Source: Thunnus maccoyii (taxonomy: Eukaryota > Chordata > Actinopteri > Scombriformes > Scombridae). Taken from it: a stretch of 64,000 bases of DNA. A program made the position numbers and the translations under genes. Under the pieces are notes generated by a model. That model was not told where the DNA came from. It made no database searches and was given only the letters and a program-made list of their open reading frames with translations. Numbering within the stretch: position 1 is the first letter of the stretch; every line of letters starts with the position of its first letter. Below, in pieces: positions 57,155 to 64,000 of the stretch. The stretch spans positions 18,424,611 to 18,488,610 of the forward strand of contig NC_056552.1 in NCBI RefSeq assembly GCF_910596095.1, in the 5' to 3' direction.

Positions 57155-57463
57155 TTACGTGTTTAGGTTGGTCATGAAAGTTGCATACATTTTTGTTTGC
57201 CAATGTCTCCTTGCGAATTTCTTCCAGCCTTCGGAGTGATGCATTGTCAAATGGATTTGGTTCCTAGCTTCTCTCTCTTTTTTCTCATGTGATGATGCCC
57301 TAGGTGGAGGAGGAGGAGGAGGAGGAGGAGGGCTTGCCACACCAGAGGATGATAATGTACCTGAGCTTGATGCAGGTGAAGAAGATAATTGACAAACTTC
57401 AAGTACTGGCCTCCCCATCATGTTCTGGTGGCTAGAACAACAGAGAAGCCACATGCAAGGCAT
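57155..57463 (-). pseudogene. possible second Harbinger frame (uncertain)
   Basis: 102-codon minus-strand frame with a poly-Pro run (about 10 residues, from a GGA repeat at 57,301-57,330) and a basic C-terminal half. Many Harbinger elements carry a second Myb/MADF-like frame, and position and orientation would allow that here, but no Trp-rich Myb/MADF pattern is visible. It may be noise. Confidence 0.25.
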
Positions 57464-58230
57464 TGGCAGTGTGAATCAATAGGTGCCAAGTTGTTTTTTG
57501 TGCAATTCATATTTATTTACAAAGTAGTCAATAAAAACATGAATCATTTATTAACAACCAGGTGTCAAATGACCTCATCTGTCATCATATTACCAATGTT
57601 AGTAATTGAGGTTGGTCAGTTGGCTTGGGTTTTGTTATTCTTGCACTCTCTCTCTTTCTCTCTCTATGTGTATATTTTTCAAAAATGTCTTTTTAGTAAA
57701 TATTTCTATAAAGTTTAAATCAAAGCAGGTGGACAAAACACCACATTATACGCTATATCTTTGAAATACCAAAACATAAAAAGTAAATTATCTTTCAAAG
57801 AATAAACACAAGATCTGCAGTTTTTTTAAGTGCTCATTATATAGTACTCAAAATATAATAGGCCTGAATGTAGTTATCCATCCACTCATTGCAGTCAGCA
57901 TAGCATATGGTGCTGTATTGAAGAAACATCCCGCTGTTTTCCAAGTACCACAATGTTAAACAAGATACTTATCATGTCGTTATTTGGGTAATTGGTCTCT
58001 GTTGTTCGGTGATTAATATATACGTTGATGCATCCCAGATGCTGAAGAATTGGTGGATTCACCAGCTGCATCCCCACTCCGTTTGCCCCAACGATTTCCG
58101 GTGGTACTGCTCCGTCTAATCCGTATCTGTAAGCTTTAAGAAAATGTGCACAAACATGGACGAAATGAATGCAGAGTATGGACAGAAGGCTCCATCCATA
58201 CCCGTGTTTAACGTTGAGCATAAATGAGCC

Positions 58231-58612
58231 TTGAGGTTGTTCCATGGGCTGTTCAAGTTGTCCGCTTGCATATTTTGGATCGGATTCAGCTCAAACATGT
58301 AGGGATGTCACTGAGAAGTTTATGTTTTGAGTAAATAAATGAGGAAAAGAAGCGAAATGTTTGTTTACGTAGCCTCAGGAGAAGGGCAGCTTCTGGAGGC
58401 TAACCAATCAGAACAGAGTGGGCTCACTGGGAGGGCAGAGACAGGAGCTTAAACAGCCTGTTTCAGACAGAGGCTGAACTGAGGGGCTGCATTAAGGGCC
58501 AGTGTAAGATAAATAAAAAGTGTTTTAAACTGTAAATCATGCAAAGATATTATAGTAGTAACCCCAGAATATGAATATTGATCTGGAAATGTGCATTATA
58601 TATACTCTTTAA
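58231..58612. mobile_element. dispersed repeat, right half
   Basis: Contains GGAGGCTAACCAATCAGAAC and CTGTTTCAGACAGAGGCTGA, motifs I associate with a common fish repeat, and ends at about GCATTATATATACTCTTTAA. Probably continuous with 55,790-56,021 before the Harbinger insertion. The family is not named. Confidence 0.35.
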
Positions 58613-59132
58613 GTTCACATCACTGGTAATAACAAAACATTGACTGAAATAAGGAAAATTTCACCATAAAGTGTGAACAAAAGAAGCTTCCTGAGCTGCT
58701 TGTTGTTTTCACGACAGATGTCATCTCCATCGACTACACACATAATGACAAGAAATGTATGTTATGGATGTATTTTGTAGCCCAGGCTTTAAAATGACAC
58801 CCTATAATATTAGAATTATCCCTTTTAAAACAATTCATTTTATTTTGAAACAAACAAATAATTAATTTAGGGTGATTATATACATTAAGAAAATAATAAT
58901 ACGAAGAACTATTAAAAAGTGTTGGTATAGAAATAACATTTGGAGTAAATATCATTCAAATAATTCATATAAATGACTACATCTGTTGAAAGTTGTTTAA
59001 AATCATGAAACTATGTGCATAAAGGGAGAAACACAGCCAACATTGTATTTTCCAAGCAGCAGTGAAGGGCTCAGTATGACAAGATCCCCACATAACAAAT
59101 CAATGAACCCCACTAGTCCCAGGTGATCGGCT
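58613..59132. other. AT-rich spacer left of the gag-pro unit
   Basis: 520 bp with no recognisable feature. The outer boundary of the left arm may lie within 59,090-59,133, but the right arm runs off the window so it cannot be fixed. Confidence 0.5.
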
Positions 59133-59873
59133 GCAGTTCCGCTTCCTGTTATAACTTCCTGTTTTAAAAAACAGCCTATGCTGGCTACCTCGAGTGCTGA
59201 TGGGACATAGAGAAAATAAAATCTTTTGCCATCCGTTGGATTGTAAAGCAGCGTGAGAGGCCGGATGATTTTCGCGGGTCTGCCGAGGTGAAATGCTGTA
59301 AACCTCGTTCATACTTTGACTCAGCGGTCAGGTTTTTGGTGATACCATAAAGAAAAAGGGGACGCAGCCAGTACTTCCTGCTGGACTCCTGCAAGGCTTC
59401 AGATCCCTAGACCCAGAGATTCCCAGTGTGAACTGGGTGGCGAGCCGAACCGAACCACTGGTATTGAACCTGAGATGCGTGCAGGGTTCCTTGGTTTCTC
59501 CTTTCTCACAGACCGTGCGGTAGGACTAAAATAGACAGTGATACACTGACAATTGGTCGGAAAAAGGGCCCCAACGCAATAAGGACTAACTTTGGGAACA
59601 AAGGGTATCTTTTGTTTTATTTTGCCGGCTTTATTATTTTAGTTTGTTATTTTTCATACATTGTTCTTTCCAAAAAAAAGCTGTTGTATTACATGTTGAC
59701 CTTCAGCTTGAAATAACAAGTGGCCACAAACATACAAACCATTGTAGTCTGTGTCATTATTGATGTTCAAAATATTGGCTCTTAAAAGTTTAGTGTCTTC
59801 TGTTACTGGTCCAGTTATTACTATTGACTATTAATTACCTGTGCTCTGTTATTACATCGTAACAAGGGTTACA
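59133..59873 (+). repeat. left inverted arm (LTR/leader-like, intronless)
   Basis: About 741 bp that reappears in reverse orientation at 62,480-64,000. Three blocks correspond to putative exons of the right arm: 59,133-59,239, 59,240-59,326 and 59,327-59,873, joined without the right arm's two extra segments. Its last bases GGGTTACA sit where a Ty3/gypsy 5' LTR should end, just before a TGG primer-site-like sequence. Over the 547-bp inner block I count about a dozen differences from the right arm. Confidence 0.85.
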
Positions 59874-59877
59874 GAAT

Positions 59878-59897
59878 TGGCGAGCCAGCCAGGAGCC
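59878..59897 (+). other. candidate tRNA primer-binding site
   Basis: TGGCGAGCCAGCCAGGAGCC lies 4 nt after the arm end. A primer site begins TGG because tRNA ends in CCA. The tRNA type was not identified. Confidence 0.4.
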
Positions 59898-59904
59898 AAT
59901 TAAT

Positions 59905-61614
59905 TTGAATATCAATACTGAAATCATGTCCAATATGGACTTTGTACAAAGGTCTGGTGTTAAAATCCCAAATACAGTTATTGTTAATGGTCTGACACAG
60001 ATAGCTGATCAAGATGAACAGGTAATTAACTATCTAAAGAAGTATGGCAAAATTGAGAGATCCCTTGTTGTTGATGATCTATCAGACGAACTCTACCAAA
60101 ACCTGATCGTTGAGTACTCGAGTGGTTCAGCCTTGGAAGGCTTAGAACCTCACTTGCCGCTTACGTACACAGTACATAGCAATCCCCCCATTGCCTATGA
60201 AGTAAAGTTACTAAGCAGTGTGTACACTACTAAGATCGGCAGCAATGTTACCAAGACATATCTGGCTGAGCTCAAGGAGCTGGCTAAGCAGAGTGGTAAA
60301 GATTATGGTGAGGTGCTGAAAGAAATGATGTCTCAGATAGGTGAAGATGTTGAAGCTATGCAACCCCGAGCTGAGGGCTCTCCCCCCACACCTGCTGAGC
60401 CCACTGTCTTCATACCTTCACCTCTGGGCCCTGAGCAACAGCCTCTCATCTCATTCTCAGATATATCACCAAGCAATAATGGCTTAGGTGCCACTGACTC
60501 TGCCCTACTCACAAATGAAAAGAGATTACCATCCCTTTCGTTAAGTGATATGAATCCACCTGAAGTCCAGAAGGTCGTGGTTGAGCACATCGTACGGAGA
60601 CAGGATGCTGTCCCACAAGTGCAATCCCCAGTGAGACTCCGCTCCTTCTCTGGAAAGGCCCCCAGACCTAATAATGAAACCGACTATGATACTTGGCGCT
60701 CACATATTGAGCTGCTCCAAACTGATTCCAGCATGTCCCCCCTGCAAATATCCAGAAAGATCTTTGAGAGCTTGCTCCCGCCCGCAGCTGACGTTGTCAA
60801 AGGGCTACGGCCTGAGTCACCCCCTTCAGCCTATCTACAGCTACTAGACTCAGCTTTTGGCACTGTGGAAGATGGGGAGGAACTTTTCGCTCGATTCCTG
60901 AACACCCTCCAAGATCTGGGTGAGAGGCCCTCCGCTTACCTCCATCGGCTGCAGCTAGTTTTAAACCTTGTGATAAAAAGGGGCGGTGTTGCACACGAGG
61001 AAGTAGACAGACACCTTCTTAAGCAGTTCTGCAGGGGGTGTTGGGATAATGCCTTGCTCAACACCCTGCAACTCGAACAAAAGAAAAGTAGTCCACCCAC
61101 ATTTTCAGATCTCTTGCTAATGATACGCTCTGAAGAAGACAAACAGCAAGCGAAAGCCAGTCGTATGAAAAAACATATGGGTGCTACAAAGCAGAAAGCC
61201 CAGTTGCAGTTCCATGGTGCATGTGCCTGTGTGCCAGAGGAGAGTCATGAGATCGGCCTCAGTGCTATTGAGGACTTGAGGAAACAGGTGGTTAGTCTAC
61301 AGAGTCAACTAACCTCATTCATGCAATCGAAAAGGACAAAGGGAGGTGGCAACAAGGGAGCAGCTGGGAAGTTTCAGAGTAGAGTATCAGGGCCAGATGA
61401 TGCCAAGACAGACATGCGAGAACCGATCAAAAAGAACCCGGCAAACAAACCCAAACCCGGGTACTGCTTTAACTGCGGGGAAGATGGACACATTGCTCCA
61501 TCTTGCACCAGCACAGCAAACCCAGCTTTAGTAGCTGAAAAGAGGAAGCAGTTTGAGGAAAAGCAGCACAGGTGGGAAACACAAAATGGTCCCAGCCCGC
61601 CTTTAAACGAGTAA
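59905..61614 (+). CDS. Gag polyprotein of a Ty3/gypsy-type element, PNMA-like
   Basis: 569 codons, no stop. The N-terminal about 120 residues look RRM-like (IPNTVIVNGLTQIADQDEQV, then KKYGKIERSLVV), as in PNMA-type Gag proteins. A disordered linker follows (residues about 150-245). The capsid region (about 246-430) starts LRSFSGKAPRPNNETDYDTW and includes a block ending LFARFLNTLQDLGERPSAYL. A coiled stretch (IEDLRKQVVSLQSQLTSFMQ) precedes one CCHC zinc knuckle, CFNCGEDGHIAPSC (about 526-539). The stop TAA at 61,612-61,614 lies between the slippery site and a stem. Start: an in-frame ATG at 59,929 is an alternative. Family known to form particles and package RNA; domesticated relatives include PNMA and ZCCHC12. 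Intactness suggests a recent insertion or selection. Confidence 0.88.
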   Translation: MNINTEIMSNMDFVQRSGVKIPNTVIVNGLTQIADQDEQVINYLKKYGKIERSLVVDDLSDELYQNLIVEYSSGSALEGLEPHLPLTYTVHSNPPIAYEVKLLSSVYTTKIGSNVTKTYLAELKELAKQSGKDYGEVLKEMMSQIGEDVEAMQPRAEGSPPTPAEPTVFIPSPLGPEQQPLISFSDISPSNNGLGATDSALLTNEKRLPSLSLSDMNPPEVQKVVVEHIVRRQDAVPQVQSPVRLRSFSGKAPRPNNETDYDTWRSHIELLQTDSSMSPLQISRKIFESLLPPAADVVKGLRPESPPSAYLQLLDSAFGTVEDGEELFARFLNTLQDLGERPSAYLHRLQLVLNLVIKRGGVAHEEVDRHLLKQFCRGCWDNALLNTLQLEQKKSSPPTFSDLLLMIRSEEDKQQAKASRMKKHMGATKQKAQLQFHGACACVPEESHEIGLSAIEDLRKQVVSLQSQLTSFMQSKRTKGGGNKGAAGKFQSRVSGPDDAKTDMREPIKKNPANKPKPGYCFNCGEDGHIAPSCTSTANPALVAEKRKQFEEKQHRWETQNGPSPPLNE

Positions 61615-61644
61615 CAGGCCCTGTTGCGGGACAAACAGGGGCTG
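61602..61644 (+). promoter_or_regulatory. -1 programmed ribosomal frameshift signal
   Basis: The heptamer TTTAAAC (61,602-61,608) is in the gag frame as T TTA AAC, the X XXY YYZ arrangement. A 6-nt spacer with the gag stop follows, then a stem: 61,615-61,624 (CAGGCCCTGT) pairs with 61,635-61,644 (ACAGGGGCTG) at 9 of 10 positions around a 10-nt loop. Slipping back one base enters the protease frame at CGA GTA ACA. Confidence 0.82.
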
Positions 61645-62501
61645 AGGAGAGTCAACAACGTCCCCCAGATGTAAACAAACCCCCAGCTGCAAGAGTCAAA
61701 GCCCAATCCTGTTCCAGCCTGGAACATGTGTATCAAAACCCACCTTTCCGGCTTCCCAAGCGGTTGGTTGGCACCAAGAGTACGGCTCGAGTGACCATAA
61801 AAGACGAAGCAGTCAACTGCCTGCTTGACACAGGTTCACAAGTAACAACCATTCCTCAGTCGTTCTACAGACAACATCTTTCAGAGCAAGAGATCAAGCC
61901 ATTATTCAACCTCCTAGAGGTAGAGGGGGCAGCGGGGCAGTCCGTCCCCTATTTGGGCTATGTTGAGTTGGCTGTAACTTTCCCAAAAGAACTTGTGGGG
62001 GCATCAGTTGATGTAAACACACTTGCCCTAGTCATACCTGACTTTGAAGCCGTCACAGAGCCCCTTGTGCTTATAGGCACTAATACCCTTGATGTGCTCT
62101 ATGACATCTATTCCAAAACTGGAATGACACATCAGCCTACCCCGCACGGTTACAGAGCAGTCCTTAAAGTACTTGAGGTGAGACACAAGCGGGCAAACGA
62201 CATCGAGCCCTGCGGTGTAGTGAGGCTACATGGGAAGAGCTCCCAAATCATTCCAGCTGGTGAAACTGTTGTACTGGAAGGAGTTGCTCCAATGAACGGG
62301 TTCCAGAGCGAGAAGTCCGTTCTTATCGAACACCCATCTTCATCCTCCTTGCCAGGTGGTTTGCTTGTTAAAGCTGCCCTGATTGATCTTCCCCAGCGGC
62401 GTCCCAATAAGCTACCAGTTGTGATCTGTAATGAGTCCGATCATGATATTGCCATTCCTGCAAAGTGCACAATAGCACATGTAACCCTTGTTACGATGTA
62501 A
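61608..62501 (+). CDS. retroviral-type aspartic protease frame (Pro), truncated pol
   Basis: Open from 61,572 in the -1 frame and probably reached by frameshifting at 61,608; about 297 codons from there. The protease active-site block is VNCLLDTGSQVTTIPQSFYR (DTG, about 61,825-61,833), and the second conserved block is LVLIGTNTLDVLYD (about 62,068-62,109). A spacer follows (VVRLHGKSSQIIPAGETVVL) ending NESDHDIAIPAKCTIAHVTL, then a TAA that belongs to the inverted arm. In a full element reverse transcriptase, RNase H and integrase would follow; none is present, so the unit is not autonomous. The last eight or so codons come from the arm, so the C-terminus is not native. Confidence 0.85.
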   Translation, partial: RVTGPVAGQTGAEESQQRPPDVNKPPAARVKAQSCSSLEHVYQNPPFRLPKRLVGTKSTARVTIKDEAVNCLLDTGSQVTTIPQSFYRQHLSEQEIKPLFNLLEVEGAAGQSVPYLGYVELAVTFPKELVGASVDVNTLALVIPDFEAVTEPLVLIGTNTLDVLYDIYSKTGMTHQPTPHGYRAVLKVLEVRHKRANDIEPCGVVRLHGKSSQIIPAGETVVLEGVAPMNGFQSEKSVLIEHPSSSSLPGGLLVKAALIDLPQRRPNKLPVVICNESDHDIAIPAKCTIAHVTLVTM

Positions 62502-62514
62502 TAACAGAGCACAG

Positions 62515-62520
62515 GTAAGT
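62515..62520 (+). promoter_or_regulatory. strong 5' splice-site match CAG/GTAAGT
   Basis: Perfect donor consensus 14 nt after the Pro stop, on the sense strand of gag-pro, in the right arm. The left arm copy has GTAATT instead. No acceptor in the window was assigned. Confidence 0.3.
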
Positions 62521-62716
62521 AATAGTCAATAGTAATAACTGGACCAGTAACAGAAGACACTAAGCTTTTAAGAGCCAATATTTTGAACATCAATAATGAC
62601 ACAGACTACAATGGTTTGTATGTTTGTGGCCACTTGTTATTTCAAGCTGAAGGTCAACATGTAATACAACAGTTTTTTTTGGAAAGAACAATGTATGAAA
62701 AATAACAAACTAAAAT

Positions 62717-62722
62717 AATAAA
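62717..62722 (+). terminator. AATAAA downstream of the protease stop
   Basis: Lies 216 nt after the Pro stop codon, within the right arm read in sense direction. Could end a gag-pro transcript; motif match only. Confidence 0.4.
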
Positions 62723-63025
62723 GCCGGCAAAATAAAACAAAAGATACCCTTTGTTCCCAAAGTTAGTCCTTATTGCGTTGGGGCCTTTTTTCTGACCAAA
62801 TGTCAGTGTGTCACCGTCTATTTTAGTCCTACCACACGGTCCGTGAGAAAGGAGAAACCAAGGAACCCTGCACGCATCTCAGGTTCAATACCAGTGGTTC
62901 GGTTCGGCTCGCCACCCAGTTCACACTGGGAATCTCTAGGTCTAGGGATCTGAAGCCTTGCAGGAGTCCAGCAGGAAGTTCTGGCTGCGTCCCCTTTTTC
63001 TTTATGGTATCACCAAAAACCTGAC

Positions 63026-63719
63026 CTAGAGACAGGCCAGATGAGATCCAAATATCTCATTACATTCATACTGTCTGCATAAATCATGTTCATTTTCTAA
63101 TCTCCCATGAATTATTACCAATTAATAATAATATTTTGTATTAATTAGTTCAATCATGTTCTCAAAAAGGTTTAGTTGTACAACAAAAATATATCTTTAG
63201 TTTCAAGTGTTCATTTGTAGTTGTGTAACTATAAATACATTCAAAGTGCTAGTTATAATCATGTTCAATTACACATTAATAACCATCTACAAATACTCAA
63301 AATTATGTGGTTACACAAGTAACTGACAAAAGTACATTTCACAAAAATAAAATAAAATACTGTGGAGTACCCCTTTAATTTGGTCAAAATTGCATCAAAT
63401 GCAGCAAACATTAATAGTAACATGAGGCATTAAGGCTTAACGTGCTTAATTGTCTCTCCTTGCACCGGTAACAGTGAGAGATTGCACTAAATATTAACCT
63501 CTTTAATTACTATAAACATAAAATAAACATAAATTGCACGTAACACCAAATAATCATGCCAGCTAAGTGGCTAGGCTCAAGTTAACACGCTATTAGCATC
63601 ACAAAACACAGTCTCAGATAGAGCACTATTAGCACCTTTTAATGGCTATCAGCGCCAATTAACATAAATATCAGCTGCCTTACAGTCATCTTAACAGGTT
63701 TTATAGTGTTTTCACTCAC
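63026..63719 (-). other. intron-like segment 2 (694 bp, GT-AG)
   Basis: On the minus strand it starts GTGAGT and ends GCCTGTCTCTAG. The left arm joins GACTCAGCG to GTCAGGTTTTTGG at 59,326/59,327 without it. No coding or repeat was recognised inside; it is AT-rich. Confidence 0.75.
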
Positions 63720-63805
63720 CGCTGAGTCAAAGTATGAACGAGGTTTACAGCATTTCACCTCGGCAGACCCGCGAAATCATCCGGCCTCTCACGCTGCTTT
63801 ACAAT

Positions 63806-63894
63806 CTTAAATGCAACAGTATGGCGGTCAGCAGCTGTTTAACATCATCTAGAATTAATATTACTTCGTTTAGAAGATCATTTTTAGTTCTTAC
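63806..63894 (-). other. intron-like segment 1 (89 bp, GT-AG)
   Basis: On the minus strand it starts GTAAGA and ends GCATTTAAG. The left arm joins its flanks exactly (CCGTTGG to ATTGTAAAG at 59,239/59,240). Size and ends fit a short spliceosomal intron. Confidence 0.75.
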
Positions 63895-63971
63895 CCAACG
63901 GATGGCAAAAGATTTTATTTTCTCTATGTCCCATCAGCACTCGAGGTAGCCAGCATAGGTTGTTTTTTAAA

Positions 63972-64000
63972 ACAGGAAGTTATAACAGGAAGCGGAACTG
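63972..64000 (-). promoter_or_regulatory. triple GGAA (ETS-type) cluster in arm block 1
   Basis: Three GGAA cores lie in about 28 bp (ACAGGAAG, ACAGGAAG, GCGGAAC), mirrored at 59,134-59,163. ETS-type sites near a start are typical of TATA-less promoters, so a transcription start for the spliced leader may lie close. Motif match only. Confidence 0.35.

Larger units (their letters stand above)
56022..58230 (+). mobile_element. PIF/Harbinger DNA transposon, inactive
   Basis: About 2.2 kb. The terminal inverted repeats share 15 bases: GGCTCATTTATGCTC at 56,023-56,037 and GAGCATAAATGAGCC at 58,215-58,229. A plus-strand DDE transposase relic lies inside, and a possible second minus-strand frame at 57,155-57,463. 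The 3-bp target duplication expected for the family is not clear; the flanks are CTAAG on the left and TTG on the right. Confidence 0.75.
62480..64000 (-). repeat. right inverted arm with two intron-like insertions (runs off the window)
   Basis: Reverse complement of the left arm. Read on the minus strand: block 1 (63,895 to beyond 64,000), an 89-bp insertion (63,806-63,894), block 2 (63,720-63,805), a 694-bp insertion (63,026-63,719), block 3 (62,480-63,025). The start TGTAACCC at 62,480 is the exact mirror of the left arm end, so the junction with the protease frame is at an LTR-like terminus. Confidence 0.85.

Noticed and set aside
63026..63894. The two extra right-arm segments as transposon insertions
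   Set aside because: No target duplications or terminal repeats; both have exact GT...AG ends on the same strand and the left arm joins cleanly without them. Splicing explains this better.
63734..63949. Short frames in the arms starting MNEVYSISPRQT
   Set aside because: They run antisense to the direction implied by the intron borders, differ between arms, and match no family I know.
59133..64000. Ordinary LTR retrotransposon with direct LTRs
   Set aside because: The two arms are reverse complements, no direct repeat flanks gag-pro, and pol beyond protease is missing.
62502..64000. Reverse transcriptase, RNase H or integrase after the protease
   Set aside because: No YxDD, DDE or HHCC pattern seen on either strand; the sequence is the inverted arm.

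Overview
The window is teleost fish genomic DNA, probably from a percomorph. The evidence is a vertebrate split gene with GT-AG introns, very dense (CA)n/(TG)n microsatellites, and DNA-transposon relics of kinds common in fish (hAT, PIF/Harbinger, Tc1, TTAA-flanked MITEs), plus a Ty3/gypsy-type gag-protease unit.

Positions 1-33,690 hold most of one gene on the + strand, the fish orthologue of BAHCC1 (BAH and coiled-coil domain containing 1), a large chromatin protein. I could chain 26 coding exons (299-31,184) with canonical splice sites and one uninterrupted frame: about 2,726 codons plus the stop. The first coding exon and promoter lie left of the window. In order the protein shows a low-complexity N-terminal half, a coiled coil, several AT-hook-like motifs, a Tudor-like segment and a C-terminal BAH domain. 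A 3' UTR of about 2.5 kb ends at an ATTAAA signal at 33,666. The introns hold CA/TG microsatellites, a Tc1 transposase relic, and MITE or foldback elements.

Positions 33,700-55,750 are intergenic: microsatellites, an AT-rich tract, a palindromic foldback element (about 37,716-38,133), a TTAA-flanked MITE (42,878-43,276), and an almost complete but dead hAT transposon (48,130-50,801) with terminal inverted repeats and an 8-bp target duplication. No host gene was recognised there.

Positions 55,750-58,620 hold a broken PIF/Harbinger transposon (about 56,022-58,230) that seems nested in another dispersed repeat.

Positions 59,133-64,000 are the most unusual part. A gag gene (569 codons, PNMA-like, CCHC knuckle) overlaps a protease frame with no internal stop. 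The overlap has a textbook -1 frameshift signal: TTTAAAC, a 6-nt spacer and a 10-position stem. No reverse transcriptase, RNase H or integrase follows. The unit is flanked by two arms about 98% identical over their innermost 547 bp, but INVERTED, not direct as LTRs should be. The right arm carries two extra segments (89 and 694 bp) with exact GT...AG ends on the minus strand; the left arm lacks both at exactly those points. The left arm therefore looks like a reverse-transcribed spliced leader and the right arm like the unspliced genomic form. The right arm also supplies the protease stop codon and a sense AATAAA, so gag-pro could be a complete, if rebuilt, transcription unit. The window ends inside the right arm.
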